A DNA stretch of 64,000 nucleotides. It comes from DASSSQ01 sp963839285. Its GTDB lineage: Bacteria; Actinomycetota; Thermoleophilia; Gaiellales; Gaiellaceae. Below are positions 56,600 to 64,000 of the stretch, in pieces. The stretch covers positions 1 through 64,000 of the forward strand of contig CAWIUN010000013.1 in assembly GCA_963839285.1 (NCBI GenBank). Reading direction: 5' to 3'. The position numbers and the translations under genes were made by a program. The notes under the pieces are model-generated. The model saw nothing but the letters and a program-made list of their open reading frames with translations, had not been told where the DNA came from and made no database searches. The stretch's first letter is position 1. Every line of letters starts with the position of its first letter.

Positions 56600-56889
56600 T
56601 GGACGTCACCCAGATCCTGCTCGCGCCCGTCGTCTCCGAGAAGAGCTACGAGCTGATCGAGCAGAACAAGTACTCGTTCAAGGTGCACCCGGACGCGCAC
56701 AAGACGCAGATCCGCCAGGCGGTCGAGCAGCTGTTCGAGGTCAAGGTCGTCGCCGTCAACGTGATCAAGGTGCAGTCGAAGCCGAAGCGGCGCGGGCTCC
56801 ACCGCGGGACGCGCCCCGGCTGGAAGAAGGCCGTCGTGCAGGTGCGCGAGGGCGACACGATCGAGATCTTCGGAGGTGCCCAGGTCTAA
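56599..56889 (+). CDS. rplW: 50S ribosomal protein L23
   Basis: 96 residues. It has TQILLAPVVSEKSYELIEQNKYSFKVHPDAHKTQIRQAVEQLFEVKVVAVNVIKV, then the basic loop KRRGLHRGTRPGWKKAVVQV. It forms the exit-site docking point for trigger factor and SRP. Its TAA overlaps the ATG of the 55-codon repeat ORF. Confidence 0.95.
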   Translation: MDVTQILLAPVVSEKSYELIEQNKYSFKVHPDAHKTQIRQAVEQLFEVKVVAVNVIKVQSKPKRRGLHRGTRPGWKKAVVQVREGDTIEIFGGAQV

Positions 56890-57055
56890 TGGCGGCCACC
56901 TCCGTCACATCTCGCACGCCGGCTGCGGCTGCAAAGCGGCGCATCGCGTCGTCCTCGGTCGCGCCCGTAGCGTCCCGCTACGAACGCTCCCTGCGTCCTA
57001 GCGCTGCTTGCTTTTCGCCGATCCAGCGCACGATCTGCAACGGAGGTACCCGCTG

Positions 57056-57056
<1 letters not shown>
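56889..57056 (+). other. Repeat-bearing 55-codon ORF filling the rplW-rplB spacer (copy A)
   Basis: ATG 56889 overlaps the rplW TAA, and its TGA (57054-57056) overlaps the rplB ATG. The core of the ORF is a 93-bp repeat shared with 61655-61747. The peptide includes AAAAKRRIASSSVAPVAS then RYERSLRPSAACFSP. It is 38/55 identical to copy B and the same length. Most differences inside the repeat change the amino acid, so selection seems to act on DNA or RNA, not on protein. GGAGG lies before rplB at 57042. Confidence 0.55.
56927..57019 (+). repeat. 93-bp dispersed repeat, copy A
   Basis: About 93% identical to 61655-61747 by direct comparison (6 differences). It contains the stem-loop GTAGCG-TCC-CGCTAC at 56967-56981, where copy B has GTAGCC-TCC-GGCTAC. 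The two base changes preserve pairing. The outer ends AAAGCG and CGCTTT-like segments could also pair in copy B. Confidence 0.85.
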
Positions 57057-57897
<841 letters not shown>

Positions 57898-57901
<4 letters not shown>

Positions 57902-58182
57902 GCAGGTCGTCGAAGAAGGGGCCTTTCGTCGAGGAGCGGCTGCTGAGCCGCATCGAGGAGATGAACGCCTCGAACTCCAAGCGGATGATCCGGACCTGGT
58001 CCCGGGCGAGCACGGTCTTCCCGGAGATGGTCGGGCACACGATCGCCGTCCACGACGGGCGCAAGCACGTGCCGGTGTTCGTCTCCGAGAACATGGTCGG
58101 CCACAAGCTGGGCGAGTTCGCGCCGACGCGGCTGTTCCGCGGCCACGCGGGCGACCGCCAGGCGCAGGTGAAGAGGCGGTGA
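57898..58182 (+). CDS. rpsS: 30S ribosomal protein S19
   Basis: 94 residues from GTG 57898. It has RSSKKGPFVEERLLSRIEEMN, IRTWSRASTVFPEMVGHTIAVHDGRKHVPVFVSENMVGHKLGEFAPTRLFRGH, the full S19 signature. The GTG was preferred over an upstream in-frame start inside rplB. The stop overlaps rplV. Confidence 0.96.
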
Positions 58183-58661
58183 TGGCGGCGGTCGAAGAGC
58201 GGCAGGTCGTCCGCGCGCAGGCGAAGTACGTGCACGTGTCGGCGCGCAAGGCACGGCTCGTGGCGGACACGATCCGCGGGCGCAGCGTGCCCGAGGCCCG
58301 CACGATCCTCGCCTTCACGCCGAAGGCCGCCGCGCGCGACATCGAGAAGGTGCTGCGCAGCGCGGTCGCGAACGCCGAGGCCAACCACGGCCTGGAGGGC
58401 GACGAGCTCGTCATCTCCGAGGTCTACGCCGACGAGGGCCCGACGCTGAAGCGCTGGAAGCCCCGCGCCCGCGGCCGGGTCAACCGCATCTTCAAGCGCA
58501 CGTGCCACATCACCGTCAAGCTCGTCCAGGGCGCGCCCGTCGAGGCGCCGCGCGGCAGGCGAGAGGCGGTCCCCGCGACGACCGAGGCCGACACGCCGCC
58601 CGCGGCCGAGTCGAAGCCGAAGCGCCGGACACAGGCGAAGAAGAAGGAGGCGACGGCCTAA
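58182..58661 (+). CDS. rplV: 50S ribosomal protein L22
   Basis: 159 residues. The core, VRAQAKYVHVSARKARLVADTIRGRSVPEARTILAFTPKAAARDIEKVLRSAVANAEANHGL, and the tunnel hairpin GPTLKRWKPRARGRVNRIFKRTCHITVKL are normal. The C-terminus adds about 45 residues rich in Ala/Glu/Lys (EADTPPAAESKPKRRTQAKK). The stop touches the rpsC ATG. Confidence 0.95.
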   Translation: MAAVEERQVVRAQAKYVHVSARKARLVADTIRGRSVPEARTILAFTPKAAARDIEKVLRSAVANAEANHGLEGDELVISEVYADEGPTLKRWKPRARGRVNRIFKRTCHITVKLVQGAPVEAPRGRREAVPATTEADTPPAAESKPKRRTQAKKKEATA

Positions 58662-59834
58662 ATGGGCCAGAAGATCCATCCCGGCGGCCTGCGGGTCGGC
58701 GTCATCCACGACTGGAAGTCGAACTGGTACACGGGCAAGAAGGAGTTCCCGGGCGCGATCCTCGAGGACGTCAAGATCCGCGAGCACATCTACGGCAAGC
58801 TCAGCCACGCCGGCCTCTCGGACATCCTGATCCGCAAGGACAAGCAGCGGATCACGATCGACATCTTCACCGCCCGCCCCGGCATCGTGATCGGCAAGTC
58901 CGGTGTCGAGGTCGACGCGCTGCGCCGCGAGATCCACGCGCTGACGCAGAAGAACGTCCACATCAACATCAACGAGATCAAGCGCCCGGAGCTCGACGCG
59001 AAGCTGGTCGCGCAGTCGATCGCCGAGCAGCTGCAGAACCGCGTCTCGTTCCGCCGCGCGATGAAGCGCTCGCTCGCGAGCGCGATCCGCTCCGGCGCCG
59101 CCGGCGTCAAGGTGCAGTGCGGCGGCCGCCTCGGCGGCACCGAGATGAGCCGCTCCGAGCAGTACTCGGAGGGCCGCGTGCCGCTGCACACGATCCGCGC
59201 CGACATCGACTACGGCTTCGCCGAGGCGAAGACGACCTACGGCCGGATCGGCGTCAAGGTCTGGATCAACAAGGGCGAGATCATGCCGGCCGGCTACGAG
59301 GGCATGCAGGGCGGCCGCGAGCAGCGGCTCGGCGACCAGGACACGGCGCGCCGCCGCGGCGGCGTCACCGAGGGCCTCGGCGCCTCCCGCGAGAGCGGGC
59401 GCCGCGGCGGCGACCGCGACCGCGAGGGCCTCGGCCCCGTGCGCCGGCGCAGGCCGGGCGGCGGTCCCGGCGGCCGCGGCCCGGGCGGCCCCGGCGGTCG
59501 TGGGCCCGGCGGGTCCGGCGGCCGCGGCCGCGGCGGCGGCGGCTCGCGTCCGGGCCAGGGCAGTCAGGGCGGGGGCGACCGCGCCCGCGGCCAGGGCAAC
59601 GTCGAGAAGCCCCGCACGGACGACCAGGCGCAGTCGGCCGAGGGCCGCGAGCAGCCCGTGATCACGCCGGAGACCCCGGAGACGCCGAAGCCGGTCGCGG
59701 ACGCGCCGGACACGACGACCCCGAAGACCCAGGTCGAGGAGCCGCAGAAGCTCGACTCGTCCGGCGACGAGTCGGCCGAGAAGTCGAGCGGCGAGGGCTC
59801 CGGCGGCCGCGGCAAGAAGGGCGGGCGCAGCTAG
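58662..59834 (+). CDS. rpsC: 30S ribosomal protein S3 with a long low-complexity tail
   Basis: 390 residues; usual S3 proteins have 210-275. The S3 core is complete: GQKIHPGGLRVGVIHDWKSNWY, KH domain IVIGKSGVEVDALRREI, and RVPLHTIRADIDYGFAEAKTTYGRIGVKVWI ending GEIMP near residue 210. After that come about 180 residues: an Arg/Gly-rich block with many GGRGPGG-type motifs (about 265-315) and an acidic Pro/Thr/Glu end. The RGG-like tail may bind RNA. It is intact and in frame. Confidence 0.95.
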   Translation: MGQKIHPGGLRVGVIHDWKSNWYTGKKEFPGAILEDVKIREHIYGKLSHAGLSDILIRKDKQRITIDIFTARPGIVIGKSGVEVDALRREIHALTQKNVHININEIKRPELDAKLVAQSIAEQLQNRVSFRRAMKRSLASAIRSGAAGVKVQCGGRLGGTEMSRSEQYSEGRVPLHTIRADIDYGFAEAKTTYGRIGVKVWINKGEIMPAGYEGMQGGREQRLGDQDTARRRGGVTEGLGASRESGRRGGDRDREGLGPVRRRRPGGGPGGRGPGGPGGRGPGGSGGRGRGGGGSRPGQGSQGGGDRARGQGNVEKPRTDDQAQSAEGREQPVITPETPETPKPVADAPDTTTPKTQVEEPQKLDSSGDESAEKSSGEGSGGRGKKGGRS

Positions 59835-59836
59835 CC

Positions 59837-60262
59837 ATGCTGATGCCGCGCAAGCAGAAGTTCCGCAAGGTCCACCGCGGCCGCCGCGCCGGCGAGTCGA
59901 AGGGCCATACCCAGGTGCACTTCGGCGAGTACGGGATCAAGGCGCTCGAGGCGGGCTGGATCACCAACCGGCAGATCGAGGCGGCCCGGATCGCGATGAC
60001 GCGCAAGATCAAGCGCGGCGGCAAGGTCTGGATCAACGTCTTCCCCGACAAGTCGTTCACGAAGAAGCCGGCCGAGACCCGCATGGGCTCCGGCAAGGGC
60101 TCGCCCGAGGGCTGGGTCGCGGTCGTCAAGCCGGGCAAGGTGATGTTCGAGCTGGCCGGCGTGCCCGAGCCGCTCGCCAAGGAGGCGCTCCGGCTCGCGA
60201 GCCAGAAGCTGCCGATCAAGACGAAGTTCGTGACCCGGGAGGCGAATCTCTTTGAGGGCTAA
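59837..60262 (+). CDS. rplP: 50S ribosomal protein L16
   Basis: 141 residues: LMPRKQKFRKVHRGRRAGESKGHTQVHFGEYGIKALEAGWITNRQIEAARIAMTRKIKRGGKVWINVFPDKSFTKKPAETRMGSGKGSPEGWVAVVKPGKVMFEL. All conserved residues of the A-site protein are present. It overlaps rpmC by 11 nt. Confidence 0.96.
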   Translation: MLMPRKQKFRKVHRGRRAGESKGHTQVHFGEYGIKALEAGWITNRQIEAARIAMTRKIKRGGKVWINVFPDKSFTKKPAETRMGSGKGSPEGWVAVVKPGKVMFELAGVPEPLAKEALRLASQKLPIKTKFVTREANLFEG

Positions 60263-60476
60263 GGACCTGCGCGACCTCGCGGACGACGACCTCGACCGGC
60301 GGCTGCTGGACGCCCGGCAGGAGCTGTTCAACCTCCGCTTCCAGGCGGCCACCGGCGCGCTCGAGAACACCGCGCGGCTGGCGCTCGCGAAGCGCGAGAT
60401 CGCCCGCATCCTGACCGTGCAGCAGGAGCGGCGGAGCCGGCTCGGCAATCGACAAACGACGACGGTAGAGAGCTAG
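60252..60476 (+). CDS. rpmC: 50S ribosomal protein L29
   Basis: 74 residues from TTG. It has AKDLRDLADDDLDRRLLDARQELFNLRFQAATGALENTARLALAKREIARILTVQQER, a two-helix hairpin near the exit site. The TTG overlaps the end of rplP. The stop lies 2 nt before the next ATG. Confidence 0.93.
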   Translation: MRAKDLRDLADDDLDRRLLDARQELFNLRFQAATGALENTARLALAKREIARILTVQQERRSRLGNRQTTTVES

Positions 60477-60478
60477 GT

Positions 60479-61251
60479 ATGGCAGACGACAAGCCCAAGA
60501 AGAGCAAGAAGCAGGCCGAGGAGACCGAGGTCGTCGAGGAGACGGCCGCGGAGACCCCCGCCGCCGAGACCGAGACGCCCCGGCCCGTGGACGAGCAGCC
60601 CGTGGACGAGGCCGCCGAGGCCGAGGAGCCGGTGACCGCCGAGCCCGCGGCCGAGGCAGAGCCCGAGGCTGCCGAGGAGGCCGCACCCGCCGAGGCCGAA
60701 GGCCCGGCGGAGGTGGAGGCCGCCGTCGAGGAGGCCGCGGAGGAGCCTGCGGCTGCCGAGAGAGCCTGCCGCGAGCGAGGAGCCCGCGGCTGCCGAGGAG
60801 CCTGCCGCGGAGGAGCCTGCCGCGAGCGAGGAGCCTGCGGCTGCCGAAGAGCCTGCCGCCGAGGAGCCCGCAGCACCGGCGAAGCCGGCGAAGTCGCGCA
60901 AGCACCTGCCGCGCTCCGCGCGCCGGCAGCGCCCGAAGGTCGCGCGCGCAGCGCCCGAAGGAGCGCAGGCCGATCGTGCGGCTCCCCAAGCCCGACTCCG
61001 AGCTCGGCCGCCGGCAGGAGCGCCGCGGCGTCGTCGTCAGCGACGCGATGGACAAGACGATCGTGGTCGCGGTCGAGCTGATCAAGATCCATCCGCGCTA
61101 CAAGAAGGTGATCCGGCGCAGCCGCAAGTTCCACGCGCACGACGCGGAGAACCAGGCGAAGGTCGGCGACGTCGTCCGCATCGTCGAGACGCGGCCGCTG
61201 TCGAAGACGAAGACCTGGCGCCTCGCCGAGGTCGTGGAGGTCGCGAAGTGA
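60479..61251 (+). CDS. rpsQ: 30S ribosomal protein S17 with a long Ala/Glu/Pro-rich N-terminal region (two frameshifts)
   Basis: The S17 domain is in 60976-61251: RRGVVVSDAMDKTIVVAVELIKIHPRYKKVIRRSRKFHAHDAENQAKVGDVVRIVETRPLSKTKTWRL, the full OB-fold signature. ATG 60479, in the normal place after rpmC, opens about 165 residues of Ala/Glu/Pro repeats, including two 17-residue copies of a PAASEEPAAAEEPAAE-like unit near 60760-60870. Breaks near 60755 and 60950 must be crossed to reach S17. Alternatively S17 starts at GTG 60976 with the normal length of 91 residues. Confidence 0.85.
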
Positions 61252-61616
61252 TCCAGCAGGAGTCGAGGCTCAAGGTCGCCGACAACACGGGCGCCCGTGA
61301 GATACTCTGCATCCGCGTGATGGGTGGCTCCAAGCGGCGCTACGCCCGCGTCGGGGACATCATCACCGCCACCGTCAAGACGGCGACACCCCAGGGAACG
61401 GTCAAGAAGGGGGACGTGGTCAAGGCGGTCGTCGTGCGGACGAAGAAGCCCTTCGGCCGTGACGACGGGACGACGATCGCGTTCGACGAGAACGCGGCCG
61501 TGATCATCGACGCGGCGCGCAACCCCCGCGGGACCCGCATCTTCGGACCGGTCGCCCGCGAGCTCCGCGAGAAGAACTTCATGAAGATCGTAAGCCTGGC
61601 TCCCGAGGTGCTCTGA
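61248..61616 (+). CDS. rplN: 50S ribosomal protein L14
   Basis: 122 residues from GTG, overlapping the rpsQ TGA. It has IQQESRLKVADNTGAREILCIRVMGGSKRRYARVGDIITATVK, GDVVKAVVVRTKK and RIFGPVARELREKNFMKIVSLAPEVL. The family pattern is complete. Its stop is immediately followed by the ATG of the repeat ORF (TGAATG). Confidence 0.96.
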   Translation: MIQQESRLKVADNTGAREILCIRVMGGSKRRYARVGDIITATVKTATPQGTVKKGDVVKAVVVRTKKPFGRDDGTTIAFDENAAVIIDAARNPRGTRIFGPVARELREKNFMKIVSLAPEVL

Positions 61617-61784
61617 ATGGCAATCACCAACCCCACATCTCCCACTCTCCGCGCGGCTGCAAAGCGTCGCATCGCGGCGTCCTCGGTCGCGCCCGTAGCC
61701 TCCGGCTACGAACGCTCCCTGCGTCCTTGCGCTGCTCGCTTTTCGCCGGCGGAGAGCACGATCTGTGTGGCAGGTGATTGCTGA
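61617..61784 (+). other. Repeat-bearing 55-codon ORF filling the rplN-rplX spacer (copy B)
   Basis: ATG 61617 follows the rplN TGA with no gap, and the ORF's TGA (61782-61784) overlaps the rplX ATG. It is exactly 168 bp, the same as copy A. The peptide includes RAAAKRRIAASSVAPVASG and YERSLRPCAARFSP. It is related over its whole length to copy A, although the ends have diverged. Translation is plausible from the tight coupling but not shown. Confidence 0.55.
61655..61747 (+). repeat. 93-bp dispersed repeat, copy B
   Basis: About 93% identical to 56927-57019. The stem-loop GTAGCC-TCC-GGCTAC lies at 61695-61709. The G-C pair next to the loop in copy A is C-G here, a compensatory change. Confidence 0.85.
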
Positions 61785-62155
61785 TGGCGCAGACGATGAA
61801 GATCAAGAAGGGCGACACCGTCCAGATGATCACCGGCAAGGACCGGGGCAAGCAGGGGCGCGTGATCGACGCCCGCCCGTCCGAGCGCCGGGTCGTGGTC
61901 GAGAACCTGAACCAGGTCAAGCGCCACCAGAAGCCGCGCCCGATCCGCGACGCGAGCCGCATGGGCGGCACGCAGATGATCCCGGGCGGCATCGTCGCGC
62001 GCCCGAACGCCGTCGACGTCTCGAACGTGATGCTCGTCTGCCCGGTCTGCAAGCAGCCGACCCGGGTCGGACACCGCTTCAAGCAGGACCACGGCGAGAC
62101 CGTCAAGGTGCGGGTCTGCAAGAACGAGGGCTGCGGCCAGGAGGTCGACCGGTGA
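61784..62155 (+). CDS. rplX: 50S ribosomal protein L24 (zinc-binding form)
   Basis: 123 residues. The KOW domain is MKIKKGDTVQMITGKDRGKQGRVIDARPSERRVVVENLN, then VKRHQKPRP. The C-terminus has MLVCPVCKQPTRVGHRF and VRVCKNEGCGQEV, so two cysteine pairs (CxxC and CxxxxC) likely bind zinc. It starts the spc-operon half and overlaps rplE. Confidence 0.95.
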   Translation: MAQTMKIKKGDTVQMITGKDRGKQGRVIDARPSERRVVVENLNQVKRHQKPRPIRDASRMGGTQMIPGGIVARPNAVDVSNVMLVCPVCKQPTRVGHRFKQDHGETVKVRVCKNEGCGQEVDR

Positions 62156-62730
62156 GCGCGACCGAGACCTACACGCCGCGCCTGAAGGCGAGCTACGAGG
62201 AGCTGCGCGCCCAGCTGAAGGACGAGCTCGGCAAGAGCTCGCTGATGGAGGTGCCGCGGATCTCGAAGATCACGCTCAACATGGGCGTCGGCGAGGCGAA
62301 GACCGACTCGAAGCAGCTCGACGCCGCGCTCGAGGAGCTGACGACGATCGCCGGCCAGCGTGCGCAGGTGCGCCGCGCGACCAAGTCGATCGCCCAGTTC
62401 AAGCTGCGCGAGGGCATGCCGATCGGCGCGCGCGTGACGCTGCGCGGCGACCGGATGTGGGAGTTCCTCGACCGGCTGATCTCGATCGCGCTGCCGCGGA
62501 TCCGCGACTTCCGCGGGCTCAACCCCGAGTCGTTCGACGGACGCGGCAACTTCGCGATGGGGATCCGCGAGCAGATCATCTTCCCGGAGATCGACTACGA
62601 CTCGATCCAGACGGTCCGGGGGCTCGACGTCGCGATCACGACGACGGCGGCGACGGACGAGGATGCGCGCACGCTGCTGCGCCACCTCGGCATGCCGTTC
62701 GCCGCCGCGGACGGAAGAAGGGACATGTAA
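62152..62730 (+). CDS. rplE: 50S ribosomal protein L5
   Basis: 192 residues from GTG 62152. It has PRLKASYEELRAQLKDELG, VPRISKITLNMGVGEAKTDSKQL, KSIAQFKLREGMPIGARVTLRGDRMWEFLDRLISIALPRIRDFRGL and GNFAMGIREQIIFPEIDYDSI. It contacts 5S rRNA and the P-site tRNA. Its TAA overlaps the rpsN ATG. Confidence 0.96.
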   Translation: MSATETYTPRLKASYEELRAQLKDELGKSSLMEVPRISKITLNMGVGEAKTDSKQLDAALEELTTIAGQRAQVRRATKSIAQFKLREGMPIGARVTLRGDRMWEFLDRLISIALPRIRDFRGLNPESFDGRGNFAMGIREQIIFPEIDYDSIQTVRGLDVAITTTAATDEDARTLLRHLGMPFAAADGRRDM

Positions 62731-62915
62731 TGGCCAAGAAGGCCCTCGTCATCAAGGCCTCTCGGCCTGCGAAGTACAAGACGCGCGCGTACTCCCGCTG
62801 CAACCGCTGCGGGCGCCCGCGCGCCGTCTACCGCAAGTTCGGGCTCTGCCGGATCTGCCTGCGGGAGCTCGCCCACCAGGGCGTCATCCCCGGCATGACC
62901 AAGAGCTCGTGGTAG
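62730..62915 (+). CDS. rpsN: 30S ribosomal protein S14, type Z (zinc form)
   Basis: 61 residues: KYKTRAYSRCNRCGRPRAVYRKFGLCRICLRELAHQGVIPGMTKSSW. The CNRC and CRIC pairs define the zinc-containing short form. It lies in the usual spc position between L5 and S8. Confidence 0.96.
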   Translation: MAKKALVIKASRPAKYKTRAYSRCNRCGRPRAVYRKFGLCRICLRELAHQGVIPGMTKSSW

Positions 62916-62928
62916 GAGGAAACCCGAC

Positions 62929-63324
62929 GTGCTGACCGATCCAGTCGCCGACATGCTGACGCGCATCCGCAACGCCAACAAGGCGCTGCACGACACGACC
63001 TCGATGCCTTCCTCGAAGCTGAAGGCCGAGATCGCCCGCCTCCTGAAGGAGGAGGGCTACATCACCGACTTCCGCATCGAGAGCGGGAGCTCCTTCGACC
63101 TGCTCGTGGTCGAGCTGAAGTACGGCCGCGGCCGCGAGCGCGTCCTGACCGACCTCAAGCGCGTCTCGAAGCCCGGGCGCCGCATCTACGCGCGCAAGGA
63201 CCGGCTGCCGCGCGTGCTCGGCGGCATGGGCACCGCGATCCTCTCCACCTCCCGCGGGCTGATGACCAGCCGCACCGCGCAGGAGCAGGGGGTCGGCGGC
63301 GAGGTGGTCTGCTTCGTCTGGTAG
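62929..63324 (+). CDS. rpsH: 30S ribosomal protein S8
   Basis: 131 residues from GTG with GGAGG upstream. It has TDPVADMLTRIRNANKALHDTTSMPSSKLKAEIARLLKEEGYI, RVSKPGRRIYARKDRLPRVLGGMGTAILSTSRGLMTSRTAQEQGVGGEVVCFVW. The terminal SxGGEVxxxVW pattern is the S8 hallmark. Its TAG is the first triplet of a 28-bp perfect palindrome. Confidence 0.96.
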   Translation: MLTDPVADMLTRIRNANKALHDTTSMPSSKLKAEIARLLKEEGYITDFRIESGSSFDLLVVELKYGRGRERVLTDLKRVSKPGRRIYARKDRLPRVLGGMGTAILSTSRGLMTSRTAQEQGVGGEVVCFVW

Positions 63325-63349
63325 CCATCTTGCCTAGGCAAGATGGCTA
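63322..63349. repeat. 28-bp perfect palindrome at the rpsH stop codon
   Basis: Arms TAGCCATCTTGCCT and AGGCAAGATGGCTA meet without a spacer. The left end is the rpsH stop codon. It is clearly poorer in G+C than the neighbouring genes. In RNA it would form a stable stem of 12 or more pairs. It has no T run downstream. Confidence 0.85.
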
Positions 63350-63379
63350 GTCAAAGCGTCCGAGAGATACGGGAAACAG

Positions 63380-63448
63380 ATGAGAAACAGAAAAGCGATA
63401 GAGACGATCACCAGCCTGGTCGTCGCGACGAAAAGGCAATGGCGATGA
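63380..63448 (+). other. 22-codon ORF overlapping the rplF start
   Basis: ATG 63380 to TGA 63446-63448 overlaps the rplF ATG (63445) in the ATGA form. The peptide is MRNRKAIETITSLVVATKRQ plus two residues. In another frame the whole spacer from ATG 63343 is open and continuous with rplF, which would add 34 residues to L6. Neither reading is proven. Confidence 0.3.
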
Positions 63449-63978
63449 GCCGAATCGGAAAACGACCGATCGAGCTGCCGAACGGCGTCAACGTCGCGCT
63501 CACCCCCGGGCGCGTGCAGGTGAACGGCCCGCTCGGCGAGCTGTCGCAGCAGGTGCCGCGGCGGATGCAGATCGAGCAGGGCGACGGCGTCCTGACGGTC
63601 GCGCGCCCGACCGAGCGCGGCGAGGACCGCGCGCTGCACGGGCTGACCCGCACGCTGATCGCGAACATGGTCGAGGGCGTCACCAAGGGCTTCGAGAAGC
63701 GTCTCGAGATCCAGGGCGTCGGCTACCGTGCAGGTCTGCGCGGCGAGTCGCTCGAGCTGAACGTCGGCTACTCCCACTCCGTCGTGATCGAGCCGCGTCC
63801 GGGCATCAGCTTCGAGGTGCCGGCGCCGACCCAGGTCGTCGTCAAGGGCATCGACAAGCAGCAGGTCGGCCAGACGGCCGCCGAGGTTCGCTCGGTGCGC
63901 CCGCCGGAGCCGTACAAGGGCAAGGGAATCCGCTACGAGGGCGAGTACGTCCGGAGGAAGGTCGGGAAGCGCGCATGA
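63445..63978 (+). CDS. rplF: 50S ribosomal protein L6
   Basis: 177 residues from ATG 63445: SRIGKRPIELPNGVNVALTPGRVQVNGPLGELSQ, LIANMVEGVTKGFEKRLEIQGVGYRA, and the C-terminal signature PPEPYKGKGIRYEGEYVRRKVGKRA. ATG 63445 gives the usual L6 start; in-frame ATGs at 63439 and 63343 would add extra residues. The stop overlaps rplR. Confidence 0.95.
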   Translation: MSRIGKRPIELPNGVNVALTPGRVQVNGPLGELSQQVPRRMQIEQGDGVLTVARPTERGEDRALHGLTRTLIANMVEGVTKGFEKRLEIQGVGYRAGLRGESLELNVGYSHSVVIEPRPGISFEVPAPTQVVVKGIDKQQVGQTAAEVRSVRPPEPYKGKGIRYEGEYVRRKVGKRA

Positions 63979-64000
63979 GCACACTCACGAAGCGTGAAGC
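63975..64000 (+). CDS. rplR: 50S ribosomal protein L18, first codons only
   Basis: ATG 63975 overlaps the rplF TGA. The eight complete codons read MSTLTKRE, a typical L18 start, and the window ends there. Gene order (L6 then L18) supports the call. Confidence 0.75.

Overview
The window is about 70% G+C, uses GTG and TTG starts freely, and packs genes with 4-nt stop/start overlaps. Gene content and protein signatures point to an actinobacterium, most likely class Thermoleophilia (Solirubrobacterales/Gaiellales-like). Supporting traits are zinc-type S14, a zinc-binding L24, the form of the RpoB rifamycin-site region, and the F420-type LLM oxidoreductase. The class-level placement is inference from remembered family features.

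Layout. 1-2958: end of a type IV pilus operon (pilN, pilO, a PilP-position protein, pilC). 3106-8284: small stress and detoxification genes (ArsR regulator with operator, DUF1801, AHSA1/SRPBCC proteins, PPOX flavoprotein, LLM oxidoreductase, GNAT). 8329-16915: HAD phosphatase, mutS2, HTH protein, lipoprotein hydrolase, ftsH and an MMPL exporter. 16932-21035: membrane protein, then a minus-strand operon arsR-MFS-pdxH-secreted protein with a start-site palindrome. 21036-28466: a signalling island with two NarL-type regulators, two PAS histidine kinases and a REC-HD-GYP-REC protein. 28463-35782: putative secreted zinc protease, acetate transporter, half of an MFS gene, an ABC-2 exporter under MarR control, a methyltransferase and a 48-residue zinc-ribbon gene.

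35837-64000 is the core information-processing cluster: tRNA-Met, rpmG, secE, nusG, rplK, rplA, L10 leader, rplJ, rplL, rpoB, rpoC, then rpsL, rpsG, fusA, tuf and the S10/spc operon up to the first codons of rplR. A macro-domain gene and a diguanylate cyclase sit between rpoC and rpsL. Several of these proteins carry low-complexity tails (S3, S17, L10, L22, RpoB).

Two things shape interpretation. First, roughly two dozen genes, including rpoC, mutS2, pilC and rpsQ, are broken by single-base frameshifts that leave homologous protein readable in another frame. This looks like indel error in a draft sequence. Such genes are given as whole composite spans with the breaks noted. Second, the S10/spc operon has only four spacers of useful length, and all four are unusual. 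Two hold a 93-bp repeat about 93% identical between copies, with a hairpin that covaries between them, inside equal-length 55-codon ORFs that overlap both neighbouring genes. The other two open with a hairpin or palindrome that includes the upstream stop codon. This is the most novel-looking structure in the window.
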